64,000 bases of DNA from Altericroceibacterium xinjiangense (GTDB taxonomy: Bacteria; Pseudomonadota; Alphaproteobacteria; Sphingomonadales; Sphingomonadaceae). A program made the position numbers and the translations under genes. The notes beneath the pieces are model-generated. The model searched no databases and was not told the origin of the DNA. It saw nothing but the letters and a program-made list of their open reading frames with translations. Positions 9,401 through 16,847 of this stretch are shown here, one piece after another. Position 1 is the stretch's first letter; every line of letters starts with the position of its first letter. The stretch covers positions 62,001 through 126,000 of the forward strand of contig NZ_RSEK01000005.1 in assembly GCF_003958635.1 (NCBI RefSeq), in the 5' to 3' direction.

Positions 9401-9588
9401 GCAAGGCGCGAACCGGTGACGATGATCGACTGGGTTTCGATCGGATCGGAACCGTCGGCATTCTCGGTCAGCGTTTCCAGCGGCGCAGCAGCCGGAGGCG
9501 TCGCCTGGCCGAAAGCCGGAGTAGCGAAGATCGCGAGTCCGATCGCCAGCGGGGCGGACCCCGCCTTCAAAATGGAGAGCTTTTTCAT
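6442..9588 (-). CDS. TonB-dependent outer-membrane receptor
   Basis: A 1048-residue receptor with a signal peptide (MKKLSILKAG...PAFGQ), a TonB-box region around IIVTGSR, a plug domain (about residues 60-175: NLRGLGSERTLVLINGRR, then GGASSVYGADAVSGVVNFI) and a long 22-strand barrel ending in aromatic F/L (VFVGLTLDL). The TLNLRGLG and GAPPI-type motifs place it in the large, substrate-unassigned sphingomonad receptor families that resemble OAR/CirA-like proteins. AAGGGG about 10 bases before the ATG is the ribosome site. It is the first gene of a locus with two TPR enzymes and a phytase-like protein, which suggests a specialised substrate or receptor modification (inference). Confidence 0.92.
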   Translation of the reverse strand: MKKLSILKAGSAPLAIGLAIFATPAFGQATPPAAAPLETLTENADGSDPIETQSIIVTGSRLAQPNLVSTSPVTVVAAEELRATGTTRVEDLVNSLPQVFAGQGATISNGSTGTATLNLRGLGSERTLVLINGRRAIPGDPSTSAADINIIPGALVKRIDVLTGGASSVYGADAVSGVVNFIMDTDFEGFRIDAQGAFYQHDNDASGAITDALDARGFTYPSGNVVDGRSIDVTASFGAGFDDGRGHVTAYAGYRKINAILQGARDYSSCALNAGSATASSRFSCGGSLTSPNGSFIVYDSFGDPTDVEGGGPEGDQPDGIADAFTSTLYQIGNSRAFIPGATTYNYNPLNYFQRPDERYTAGLFADYEISDAARPYLEFMFMDDRTVAQIAPSGNFGNTFSINCNNPLLSAQQLAIVCDNENLLVSASPSRAFDVVGNTGEAAFDFIDPTTGDTYNRGFAQILRRNVEGGGRQDDLQHTNYRAVIGMRGELSPIWSYDAFYQYGRTIFAQTYLNDFSVTRLTRALDVVTDPDSGAAVCRSTLDGTDANCVPYDIFAPGGVTDAALNYLQVPGFTRGLNTTQVANAAITGDLTEYGFASPWANSGAALALGVEYRKETLDFKSDVSFQIGDLAGQGAPTLPVAGAFDVKEIFGELRIPLIQDSFIYDASITGGYRYSSYDVSSGRSFSTDTYKIEGEIALTPDIRFRGGYNRAVRVPTLQDFFAPNRVALQGTTDPCAKTDADGNPVAIAPGDVGCLAQGLSVGQIVAENPSSQYNGLIGGNVDLMPETADTYTAGVVLSPRFVPGLAISVDYFDITVDDAIQAIGADTIVTQCTNTADPFFCDLVNRDASGSLWRTPQGFVVNTQQNIGSASTSGVDVNAGYTRTLGPGRFTSSFVGTWLNDLTTDPGVGGAYDCVGLYGANCGTPNPEWRHQMRVGFELPSGIGTSVRWRYFSSVEQDTTSDNPALEGTVQPANAKIPSVNYIDLTLTYDMNDETSFRMGVNNLFDKAPPIIGQQACSPVFCNGNTYPAVYDALGRYVFVGLTLDL

Positions 9589-9841
9589 TGGTCGATAAAC
9601 CCCTTACCCTGAATAGCAGGACGGAACCGCTTTTCGCCCTGACGGCCGCGAATCCACATTCGCAGGCCGGGATGGCAGTTCCGTGCGGCAAGCCCGACCC
9701 CCTGTAAAGGTGAGGTTCAGGCTAGGTGGCGGGTTTTTGTTTCCTCTGTAACCTCTATGCAACACACCTCTGGTATGTTGCGCCGCGCGGGAACCGAGCC
9801 CATTACGAATGCGAAACCCGCAGTTTCTTGGAAAAACGAAG

Positions 9842-10360
9842 ATGCGTCTTGCCGCCTTGCTTCTTGCCTTTGCCGCGCTGCCCTCTCCCGCCCTTGCGCA
9901 GGTGGCAGAAACTCCTTCGCCTATCGTCGATCGGCTGCTGGCTTGTCAGTCCCTGCCGGCTGCGGAGGAACGGCTTTCCTGCTTTGAACGGAACACCGGA
10001 GAGCTGCGCTCCGCCGTTGCGGAAAAGCGAGTGGTCATAACCGAGCTGAAGGCGCTGGCCGAAGCACGGCGGGAACAGTTCGGCCTTCCCGACTCCCCTT
10101 CACCCGTGCAGCCCGCCTTGACCCGGGAAGTCCCGGAAGTGAAGGAGATCGACAGCACGGTCGCCTCTGCCAGGCTCGATCCGGAAGGACAGTGGCTCGT
10201 GGCCCTGCCGGATGGTGCGGTCTGGCGGCAAATCAGCGGAAAGCGGCCGATATTCGACCCCAAGCCGGGGAGCCGGATCGTCATTCGCGAAGGTACGCTC
10301 GGCACCTATTCCGCCTCTATCGACGGGCAGCGGGCGATCAAGGTCCGGCGGGAGCGGTAA
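9842..10360 (+). CDS. Secreted protein of unknown function
   Basis: A 172-residue protein with a clear signal peptide (MRLAALLLAFAALPSPALAQ). The mature part opens with a Cys pair in a recurring pattern, LLACQSLPAAEERLSCFER, similar to the 'C-x(n)-RLxCYD' segments seen in assorted periplasmic proteins, then a charged coiled stretch and a C-terminal beta segment (WLVALPDGAVWRQI ... GSRIVIREGTLGTYSASIDG). The ATG at 9842 is chosen because the signal peptide begins there, rather than 9809. It is divergent from the TonB receptor, sharing the 9589-9841 promoter region, and convergent with the M23 lipoprotein gene. Probable periplasmic location; function not recognised. Confidence 0.65.
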   Translation: MRLAALLLAFAALPSPALAQVAETPSPIVDRLLACQSLPAAEERLSCFERNTGELRSAVAEKRVVITELKALAEARREQFGLPDSPSPVQPALTREVPEVKEIDSTVASARLDPEGQWLVALPDGAVWRQISGKRPIFDPKPGSRIVIREGTLGTYSASIDGQRAIKVRRER

Positions 10361-10380
10361 AGCCGCCTCCTGCCTCGGGT

Positions 10381-11328
10381 TTAGTCCTCACCCAGGATCA
10401 GCAGCGGATCGAGCCGCGCGCCGCGCCACATCAGGCTCCAGTGAAGGTGGGGCCCGGTGGCGCGTCCGCTGGCCCCGATCTTTCCAAGCACCTGGCCCTG
10501 CCGGACGCGGTCCCCTTCCCGCACGTCGATCTCTGAAGCGTGAAGGAACGCGCTGTTCAGGCCGTGCCCGTGATCGACAATGATCAGGTGCCCTTCCAGC
10601 GTGAACGGTTCCTGCGCGGCGAGAACCACGACCCCGTCCGCTGGCGCGACGAACGGCGTGCCGCCGCCCCCGGCGATGTCGAGCCCGCTGTGGTAGCTCC
10701 CCTCCTTGCCGCCGCGATAGATCCGCTGAGACCCGAACCGGCCCGAGATTCGCCCTCTCGCGGGCCAGATGAAGTTCTGCTGCCAACCCTCGGCTTCGGC
10801 TTCGGCCGTGCGCGCCGCGGCGATGGCTTCCAGTTCGGGCCGGCGGCGCTTCATGAAGCTTTCGCTCGGTACCCCGGCGGTGAAATCGGCGTTGACTCGC
10901 TCAAGCCGCCAGTCGCGGGGAGCGATCGTCAGCTGCTCGGTGACGGTGCGGCCATCGGCCAGCGTTGCCGAGAGCACGGCCGCAGGTTCCGCATCGCGGT
11001 TGAACCCGGCAAAGAAGTGGCCGTCCGGCCCGATTGCGATTTCGGTGTCATCCAGCCGGGCGGAGAGTGTTCCACGTGGAACCTCCCCCCTGATCCAGCC
11101 GCCCTGGGTCAGCTCCCCTGAAAAGACAAACCGCGCCGGTTCAGCCGGAGCCGGCGCAGGCGTCGGCCGGGAAACCGATGGTGGGGGTGGCGGGGATGGA
11201 ACCGAGGCGAGGGCGCCAGCGGCAGCAGGCGCCGCAGCCGGGACCGCTCCTTCGCTGCCTTGCGGGGCAGCCACGCAGGCAGACAGCAAGGTGCCTGCGA
11301 CGATCAGGGCAAGCCGGGCTCGATTCAT
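10381..11328 (-). CDS. M23-family (LytM) metallopeptidase lipoprotein
   Basis: A 315-residue envelope protein. The lipobox LLSAC puts the lipidated Cys at 18; a Pro/Ala-rich linker (residues 20-65) follows. The C-terminal LytM domain (about 185-315) keeps all zinc-site motifs: H213-x3-D217 in HSGLDIAG and H294-x-H296 in GPHLHW, plus H263 in AFLHASE. It should cleave, or regulate cleavage of, peptidoglycan cross-links during growth. It overlaps the upstream DUF2093 gene by 4 bp (ATGA). A parS-like 14-bp palindrome lies within codons 82-87. Confidence 0.88.
   Translation of the reverse strand: MNRARLALIVAGTLLSACVAAPQGSEGAVPAAAPAAAGALASVPSPPPPPSVSRPTPAPAPAEPARFVFSGELTQGGWIRGEVPRGTLSARLDDTEIAIGPDGHFFAGFNRDAEPAAVLSATLADGRTVTEQLTIAPRDWRLERVNADFTAGVPSESFMKRRRPELEAIAAARTAEAEAEGWQQNFIWPARGRISGRFGSQRIYRGGKEGSYHSGLDIAGGGGTPFVAPADGVVVLAAQEPFTLEGHLIIVDHGHGLNSAFLHASEIDVREGDRVRQGQVLGKIGASGRATGPHLHWSLMWRGARLDPLLILGED
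11068..11083. other. parS-like ParB site inside the M23 gene
   Basis: TGTTCCACGTGGAACC contains a perfect 14-bp palindrome GTTCCACGTGGAAC (11069-11082) and matches the general parS form TGTTNCACGTGNAACA at 15 of 16 bases. It lies in coding sequence, about 39.5 kb from the origin candidate, on the side opposite the parAB cluster. Confidence 0.55.
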
Positions 11329-11537
11329 GCCTCGCCCAGCAGGCGCTTGGTGGAAAGCTCCGCGGACGAGTAGGCTTCCTGCCGTTCAACACTCCAGTAG
11401 GTGAGCTCTTCAAGCGGAATCGGCTCCCCGGTTACCGCGCAGGGCACGAAAGTTCCGTTCTTCACGACCCGGAAACCGTTGGGACCATAGATAAGCGTAG
11501 CGGCGCGATCGGCAGAGGACATCAGCATTCCTGCCAT
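11325..11537 (-). CDS. DUF2093 domain protein
   Basis: A 70-residue protein typical of the DUF2093 family (LIYGPNGFRVVKNGTFVPCAVTGEPIPLEELTYWSVERQEAY), found next to xseA or peptidase genes in alphaproteobacteria. The CxVTG segment with one Cys gives a zinc-ribbon impression but lacks a second Cys pair. No function is known. Start codons at 11537, 11528 and 11522 are all in frame; 11537 has GGGAG 12 bases upstream. It overlaps the M23 gene by ATGA, so the two are probably coupled. Confidence 0.8.
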   Translation of the reverse strand: MAGMLMSSADRAATLIYGPNGFRVVKNGTFVPCAVTGEPIPLEELTYWSVERQEAYSSAELSTKRLLGEA

Positions 11538-11635
11538 CTAGGCACTGGTCTCCCGCTCGGCAACCGGGATCGGAGGCCTGGTGCGCGAAGAAAGAAAGAC
11601 AGCTTTGCGAAAAGACCGCCGCACGCGCTCCCGGA

Positions 11636-13099
11636 TCAGAACAAGTCGCCCTGCCCCGGCTTGGGTGCCGGACGCCGCGGCTTGCCGCCCCGTCCGGACG
11701 CGGGGAGCACGTCCAGCGTGCCGTCGGCGAATTCCAGGGTCAGGACCGGTTGCCCCGCCGCATCCTCACGCGTTGCGATCAGCGGACGGTCCGGGGCGCT
11801 GACGAGGGCATAGCCGCGGGCGAGCGGGGCTTTCGGATCCAGTTGCCGCCGCAACCGCTCGAGCGCGTCCAGCCGGTTTCTTCCTTCTGCAATCGGGCGC
11901 GCAATCAACGCGGGAGAAAGCCGCGCGCTGTCGAGCCGCTGCCGGGCGTGGCGCCATTGCCCGGCGAGCAGGGGCGCGGACAACCGAGCTGCATCGGACA
12001 ACAATTGCTCACGCGCCTTTACCGCCCGGTCGGCGAGTCCCCGCCGCAGCCGTTCCGACAAATCGTCCAGCCGCTGCGCCGGGCCCTGCAACAAGGCTTC
12101 GGGTTTCGGCAGGCGCTGGGCGCGCGCTTCCAGCCGTTCCCGTCCAAGCTGGACCGGCCGCTTGGCACACTTGCGCTGCCGCAGGCCGAACTCGGCGATG
12201 GCCGCCGCAAGTTCGCCCAGCACCGGGACGGCGATTTCCGCCGCCGCCGTGGGAGTCGGCGCGCGGCGATCGGCGGCGTGATCGGCCAGCGTCGTGTCCG
12301 TCTCGTGCCCGACGGCGCTGATGACGGGGATCGGCGAATCGGCAATCGCGCGGACGACGACTTCTTCATTGAAGCCCCACAAGTCCTCGATCGAGCCGCC
12401 GCCCCGTGCAACGATCAGCAAGTCGGGCCGGGGCACCGCGCCGCCGGGTGCAAGGCTGCCGAATCCCCGCAGCGCCGCAGCGACTTGCTCGGCAGAGCCC
12501 TGGCCCTGGACTAGCACCGGCCAGACGATCACGTGGCTGGGGAACCGGTCCGCTAACCGGTGCAGGATGTCCCGGATCACCGCCCCGGTGGGCGAGGTGA
12601 CGACCCCGATCACCTTGGGCAGGAACGGCAGCGGCCGCTTCCTCTCCTGGGCGAACAACCCTTCGGCTTCCAGCCGGCGGCGGGTTTTCTCCAGCAAGGC
12701 GAGTAATGCGCCCTCGCCCGCAATCGCCATCGAATCGATCACGATCTGGTATTTCGAGCGGCCAGGGTAAGTGGTCAGCTTGCCGGTCGCGACGACTTCG
12801 ATCCCGTCTTCGGGCCGGAACGTCAGGCGCCCCGCGTTGCCGCGCCACATCACCCCGTCGATCACCGCGCCTTCATCCTTCAATGCGCAGTAGAAGTGGC
12901 CGGACGCCGCCCGCTTCACCCCGGACAACTCCCCCCGAAGCCGGACGAAGCCGAAGCGATCCTCCACCGTCCGCTTCAGAAGCTGCGAAATCTCGGTGAT
13001 GCTGAGCGGTGCGGCGTTGTCCCCCCGCGAACCCTTGGCTACGAGCCCGCCAGATTCTGTATCGTCACCAGATTCTGTATCGAAGGAAAAGCCGGGCAT
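11636..13099 (-). CDS. xseA: Exodeoxyribonuclease VII large subunit
   Basis: The catalytic large subunit of ExoVII, which degrades single-stranded DNA in both directions. The 487-residue product has the N-terminal OB-fold ([29 protein letters not shown], then [11 protein letters not shown]), the catalytic core with [13 protein letters not shown]-like [14 protein letters not shown], the [15 protein letters not shown] signature and [20 protein letters not shown], followed by a long coiled-coil arm. The ATG at 13099 is preferred because orthologues carry a similar [17 protein letters not shown] lead-in. It shares two bases of its start codon with the divergent purD. The partner xseB is not in the window. 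Confidence 0.92.
   Translation of the reverse strand: MPGFSFDTESGDDTESGGLVAKGSRGDNAAPLSITEISQLLKRTVEDRFGFVRLRGELSGVKRAASGHFYCALKDEGAVIDGVMWRGNAGRLTFRPEDGIEVVATGKLTTYPGRSKYQIVIDSMAIAGEGALLALLEKTRRRLEAEGLFAQERKRPLPFLPKVIGVVTSPTGAVIRDILHRLADRFPSHVIVWPVLVQGQGSAEQVAAALRGFGSLAPGGAVPRPDLLIVARGGGSIEDLWGFNEEVVVRAIADSPIPVISAVGHETDTTLADHAADRRAPTPTAAAEIAVPVLGELAAAIAEFGLRQRKCAKRPVQLGRERLEARAQRLPKPEALLQGPAQRLDDLSERLRRGLADRAVKAREQLLSDAARLSAPLLAGQWRHARQRLDSARLSPALIARPIAEGRNRLDALERLRRQLDPKAPLARGYALVSAPDRPLIATREDAAGQPVLTLEFADGTLDVLPASGRGGKPRRPAPKPGQGDLF
13050..13082. repeat. Two-copy 15-bp direct repeat at the 5' end of xseA
   Basis: CCAGATTCTGTATCG occurs at 13050-13064 and 13068-13082, an 18-bp period. In xseA it encodes the tandem [12 protein letters not shown] of the variable N-terminus. 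It lies directly upstream of purD and so also sits where the purD promoter would be expected. Confidence 0.8.
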
Positions 13100-14372
13100 G
13101 CACATACTCTTGCTGGGATCGGGTGGGCGTGAACATGCGCTGGCATGGAAGCTCGCGCAATCCCGCTGCATCGCGGAAGAAGGCGGAACGCTCTTCGCCG
13201 CGCCCGGGAATCCCGGGATAGCCGGGCACGCGCAGCTGGTCACCCTCGACATCGCAAACCACGGCGAAGTCGCGGCGTTCTGCGCCGCGCAGTCCATCGG
13301 CCTGGTGGTGATCGGCCCCGAAGCGCCGCTGGTCGATGGCTTGGCCGATTCGCTGCGGGCCAGCGGATTTCCCGTGTTCGGCCCCAGCCGCGCCGCCGCG
13401 CAGCTCGAAGGCAGCAAGGGTTTCACCAAGGACTTGTGCGCCCGGGCCAACATCCCCACCGCCGGCTATGTCCGGACCAAGGCGCTGGACGAGGCCCTGG
13501 CCGCGCTCGGCCGCTTCGCCGCGCCGTACGTCCTCAAAGCCGATGGTCTGGCGGCCGGCAAGGGCGTCGTCATCGCCGAAACTCGGGCTGAGGCAGAGGA
13601 GACGCTGCGCGACATGTTCTCCGGCGGCGGGGAAGTGGTGATCGAGGAATTCATGGAAGGCGAGGAAGCCAGCTACTTCGCCATCACCGACGGGGCGACG
13701 ATCTACGCCTTTGGCGGGGCGCAGGACCACAAGCGGGTGGGCGACGGCGATACCGGCCCGAACACCGGCGGGATGGGCGCTTACAGCCCCGCCCCGATCC
13801 TGACCCCGCAGATCCGCGGAGAAGCGATGCAGCGCATCATCGCCCCGACAATCCGCGCGATGGCGGACGAAGGCATGCCCTATTCGGGCGTGCTCTACGC
13901 CGGGCTGATGCTGACGAACCAGGGACCCAAGCTGGTCGAATACAACTGCCGGTTCGGCGATCCCGAATGCCAGGTGCTGATGATGCGGCTGGAAAGCGAT
14001 CTGGCGGACTATCTGCTCGCCTGCGCCGAACGGCGCCTTGGTACGATGCCGCCGCCGAAGTTTTCCGACCACAGCGCCCTGACGGTGGTGATGGCGGCCG
14101 AAGGCTATCCCGGAACGCCCCAGAAGGGCGGAACGATCGGCAAGCTCGATGCGGCGGAGGAAACGGGCGCGAAGGTGTTCCACGCCGGAACTTCGCTCGA
14201 CGCCAGCGGATCGCTGGTCGCTTCCGGAGGGCGCGTGCTCAACGTCACTGCAACCGGCCAGAACACCGCCGAAGCGCAGCAGCGCGCCTACGAAGCGGTC
14301 GACAAGATCGACTTTCCTTCGGGATTCTGCCGCCGGGACATCGGCTGGCGCGAAATCGCCCGGACGGGCTGA
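13098..14372 (+). CDS. purD: Phosphoribosylamine--glycine ligase
   Basis: ATP-grasp enzyme of de novo purine synthesis: phosphoribosylamine + glycine + ATP gives GAR. The 424 residues start [19 protein letters not shown], then [18 protein letters not shown], the SKGFTKDL flap, [17 protein letters not shown] and the metal-binding region [15 protein letters not shown]. The length equals the family norm. AAGGA lies 10 bases upstream, inside xseA, whose ATG overlaps this one on the other strand (CATG, 13097-13100). It is followed by a strong hairpin at 14381-14414. Confidence 0.97.
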   Translation: MHILLLGSGGREHALAWKLAQSRCIAEEGGTLFAAPGNPGIAGHAQLVTLDIANHGEVAAFCAAQSIGLVVIGPEAPLVDGLADSLRASGFPVFGPSRAAAQLEGSKGFTKDLCARANIPTAGYVRTKALDEALAALGRFAAPYVLKADGLAAGKGVVIAETRAEAEETLRDMFSGGGEVVIEEFMEGEEASYFAITDGATIYAFGGAQDHKRVGDGDTGPNTGGMGAYSPAPILTPQIRGEAMQRIIAPTIRAMADEGMPYSGVLYAGLMLTNQGPKLVEYNCRFGDPECQVLMMRLESDLADYLLACAERRLGTMPPPKFSDHSALTVVMAAEGYPGTPQKGGTIGKLDAAEETGAKVFHAGTSLDASGSLVASGGRVLNVTATGQNTAEAQQRAYEAVDKIDFPSGFCRRDIGWREIARTG

Positions 14373-14380
14373 CGCGTTCG

Positions 14381-14414
14381 AAGCGGCCGATCCGATCTGC
14401 GGGATCGGCCGCTT
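14381..14414. terminator. Bidirectional hairpin between purD and the sugar-kinase gene
   Basis: A perfect 13-bp stem, AAGCGGCCGATCC (14381-14393) and GGATCGGCCGCTT (14402-14414), with an 8-base loop. It sits between two convergent genes. The flanks lack a long T-run, so it may act together with Rho. Confidence 0.65.
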
Positions 14415-14424
14415 CCAACCGCCC

Positions 14425-15420
14425 TTACCCCAGCTTGTCGGCCACCAGCGCCTGCAAGTCGGCTTCCGGACGCGCGCCGTAGTGGGAGATGATTTCCGCC
14501 GCCGCGATGGCGCCAAGGCGCAGGCACCGCTCCAGGCTCTCACCCCGGACGTGGCCGAACAGGAACCCTGCGGCAAACAAGTCGCCCGCCCCGGTCGTGT
14601 CGATCACGCGCTCCACCGGCTCGGCGGCAACATCGGCCCGCTCTCCCCTGGCGATGGCCGACGCGCCGTGTTCGCCCCGCGTGACGACGAGAACCGGCAC
14701 CTTCGGTGAAAGGCTGTCCAGCCCCGCCTGAAAATCGTCCGTGCCCGTCAGCGCCGCAAGTTCAAGATGGTTGGCGAACAGGATGTCGATCTGGCCAGCA
14801 TCGATCAGGCGGCGGAAATCGTCGCCGTGGCGGCTGATCACGAACGGATCGGACAAGGTGAAGGCCACCTTGCGCCCTGCGGCCCGTGCGGCTTCGATCG
14901 CCCGGCGCATCGCCGCGCGCGGCTCTTCCGGGTCCCACAGATAGCCTTCGAGGTAGAGAATCGACCCGCCGGCGACGGCGTCTTCATCCAGCCGGTCCTG
15001 CGCCAGGAACTGGCTTGCGCCAAGGAAGGTGTTCATCGTCCGCTGCCCATCGGGCGTGACGAAGATCAGGCACCGCGCGGTCGGCGGCTGACCGGGGCGC
15101 GAAGGGGTGTCGAAATCGATCCCGCTTGCCCGGATGTCGTGGGCGAAGACCTCACCCAGCTGATCGTCCGCCACCTGGCCGATGAAGGCGCACCGCGCGC
15201 CCAGCGCCGAAAGTCCGGCCAGCGTGTTGGCCGCCGATCCGCCGGAAATCTCCCGCGCCGGGCCCATCGCCCGGTACAGCGCATCGGCGCGATCCGCGTC
15301 GACCAGTTCCATCCCGCCGCGGGTAAGGCCCAGTTCCTGGATCAGCGAATCCTCGCAAGGGGCCATCACATCGACGATGGCGTTGCCGATCGCGATTACG
15401 TCGTAGCGGGGTTCGGTCAT
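14425..15420 (-). CDS. PfkB-family carbohydrate (adenosine) kinase
   Basis: A 331-residue ribokinase-fold kinase. It starts MTEPRYDVIAIGNAIVDVMAP (AIGNAIVDV is typical of adenosine kinase-like proteins), has ISGGSAANTLAGLSALGARCAFIGQV and ends with the anion hole and catalytic base in DTTGAGDLFAAGFLFG. Related alphaproteobacterial proteins are annotated as adenosine kinase, and its purine-gene neighbour purD is consistent, but other sugars or nucleosides cannot be excluded. GAGGAA five bases before the ATG at 15420 fixes the start. Confidence 0.88.
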   Translation of the reverse strand: MTEPRYDVIAIGNAIVDVMAPCEDSLIQELGLTRGGMELVDADRADALYRAMGPAREISGGSAANTLAGLSALGARCAFIGQVADDQLGEVFAHDIRASGIDFDTPSRPGQPPTARCLIFVTPDGQRTMNTFLGASQFLAQDRLDEDAVAGGSILYLEGYLWDPEEPRAAMRRAIEAARAAGRKVAFTLSDPFVISRHGDDFRRLIDAGQIDILFANHLELAALTGTDDFQAGLDSLSPKVPVLVVTRGEHGASAIARGERADVAAEPVERVIDTTGAGDLFAAGFLFGHVRGESLERCLRLGAIAAAEIISHYGARPEADLQALVADKLG

Positions 15421-15521
15421 CCGGTTCCTCAAAGAGATTTGTCGTTGCAGAAGTGCGCCGGACGAAGGCCCGGCGGCGGCAGGGGCGTTGACTTGGCCCG
15501 CTGCGCGGGCAATCGCAAGCG

Positions 15522-15992
15522 ATGATGACCGGGATCGTCCACCGAAAAGCGCCGGGGCTTCGCCTTGGCCCGGCCTTGCTGCTTCCGCTGCTCGCCGCCT
15601 GCGTCGCCGTGCCTTCGGCCGAATCGCCCCGGCCTGCGCCGCCGCCGTCCCGGCCCGCGACTCGCGTCCCGCCGGCACGCCCGGCCCCGCCCCGGCCCAA
15701 TCCGGTATTCCAGACGCCGAAGATCATGCGTGCGCCGGGGCTGGAAGGGGTGATCGAGCAGAACGCCGCCGCGCTGGTCCGCCGGTTCGGCCAGCCCCGG
15801 CTGGACGTGCGCGAAGGGGACGTGCGCAAGCTTCAGTTCACCGGAGCGCCCTGCGTGCTCGACGTGTTTCTCTATCCGCTCAGACCCGGAGCGGAGCCGG
15901 TGGCGACTTATGTCGATGCCCGGCGGGCAAGCGACGGGCTGGACGTGGACCGCGCGACGTATGTCGCCGCGCTGAGCCGCGTCACACCATGA
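15522..15992 (+). CDS. Small proline-rich lipoprotein, function unknown
   Basis: A 156-residue protein with a lipoprotein signal (LLPLLAAC, Cys about residue 27), a Pro/Arg/Ala-rich linker (residues 32-65) and a compact C-terminal domain (LVRRFGQPRLDVREGDVRKL, then APCVLDVFLYPL) seen in unassigned sphingomonad lipoproteins. A second ATG at 15525 is equally possible. Its 3' end overlaps the 3' end of the sufA-like gene by 11 bp (convergent). The fold recalls small envelope SmpA/BamE-like domains, but that is only an impression. Confidence 0.65.
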   Translation: MMTGIVHRKAPGLRLGPALLLPLLAACVAVPSAESPRPAPPPSRPATRVPPARPAPPRPNPVFQTPKIMRAPGLEGVIEQNAAALVRRFGQPRLDVREGDVRKLQFTGAPCVLDVFLYPLRPGAEPVATYVDARRASDGLDVDRATYVAALSRVTP

Positions 15993-16338
15993 AGCTTTCG
16001 CCGCAGCCGCAGGATCCTTTCGCGTTCGGATTTTCGAACACAAACCCGGCGGTGAAATCGTCCTCCCGCCACTGCATTGTCGATCCGATCAGGTAGAGCA
16101 CGCTCGCCCCGTCGATGTAGAACACGCCGCCCGGCGTCTCGATCTTCTCGTCGAGCGCGTTTTCTTCGCTGACGTAATCGACCGAATAGGCAAGGCCCGA
16201 ACAGCCCCGGCGCGGGGTGGACAGCTTGACCCCGATGGTGCCTTCGGGCGCCTTGGCCATCAGGTCGGCAATCCGTTGCTCCGCGCTGGGCGTCAGGATG
16301 ACGGCGGCGGGGCGGGTGCGGGTTTTCGTATCGGTCAT
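15982..16338 (-). CDS. sufA: A-type iron-sulfur carrier, SufA/IscA family
   Basis: A 118-residue HesB/IscA-like scaffold that receives Fe-S clusters from SufBCD and passes them to apoproteins. The three ligand cysteines are in place: GCSGLAYSVDYV and the C-terminal CGCGESF. An N-terminal MTDTKTRTRPAAVILT tail precedes the domain. It is the last gene of the SUF operon, overlapping the GNAT gene by 4 bp (ATGA). A second A-type carrier, ErpA, is encoded at 42817. Confidence 0.9.
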   Translation of the reverse strand: MTDTKTRTRPAAVILTPSAEQRIADLMAKAPEGTIGVKLSTPRRGCSGLAYSVDYVSEENALDEKIETPGGVFYIDGASVLYLIGSTMQWREDDFTAGFVFENPNAKGSCGCGESFMV

Positions 16339-16847
16339 GTCAGCCTCTTCTGCCAGAACAGCGCGTGTCCGGCTGCGGGATCGAGCGTGTAGTCGCCATA
16401 GCCGAGCGAGGCGTAAAGCCCCCGCGCGGGTTCGTTGCCGCTCAGCACTTCCAGCGTGATCTTGCAGGCGCCGCGCGCGCGGGCCTCGTGCTCGATCGCG
16501 GCCATCAGCACCTTGCCGACGCCGTGCCCCCGCGCAGCAGGGACTACGGCAATGTCGTGGATGTTGATCACCGCCTGCGCGGCGAAAGTCGAAAATCCGG
16601 TAAGGCAGTTCGCCAGCCCCACCGGCTTCCCATCTTGCCACGCGATCAGCGAGAACGCGCCGGGCTGCTCGGAAAGCGCGGGGACCAGACGGTCCCGCAC
16701 GTCGCCCGCCAGCGGCTCGCCGCCGCCCATCGGATCCTGCCCATAGGCATCGAGCAAGGCAACCAGCGCCGCCGCGTCCTGCGGATCGGCGTAGTCCGCC
16801 AGCGCGATGGTCAGCGCACGGTTCGGGGCAAGGCCAAGCGTGGTCAC
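16335..16847 (-). CDS. GNAT-family N-acetyltransferase within the SUF operon
   Basis: A 170-residue acetyltransferase with the acetyl-CoA site in IAVVPAARGHGVGKVLMAAIE (motif A, R/Q-x-x-G-x-G/A) and the C-terminal NEPARGLYASLGYGDY. The substrate is unknown. A GTG start at 16847 overlaps the TGA of the sufT-like gene (GTGA), and its own stop overlaps sufA by ATGA, so it is translated as part of the SUF transcript. This suggests a role tied to Fe-S assembly or simple hitch-hiking; neither can be decided from sequence. Confidence 0.85.
   Translation of the reverse strand: MTTLGLAPNRALTIALADYADPQDAAALVALLDAYGQDPMGGGEPLAGDVRDRLVPALSEQPGAFSLIAWQDGKPVGLANCLTGFSTFAAQAVINIHDIAVVPAARGHGVGKVLMAAIEHEARARGACKITLEVLSGNEPARGLYASLGYGDYTLDPAAGHALFWQKRLT

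Noticed and set aside
10769-11404. Long plus-strand open frames opposite xseA, M23 and other genes
   Set aside because: Typical antisense shadows of GC-rich coding DNA: rich in Arg, Ser, Pro, no recognisable domain, no ribosome site, covered by well-supported genes on the other strand.
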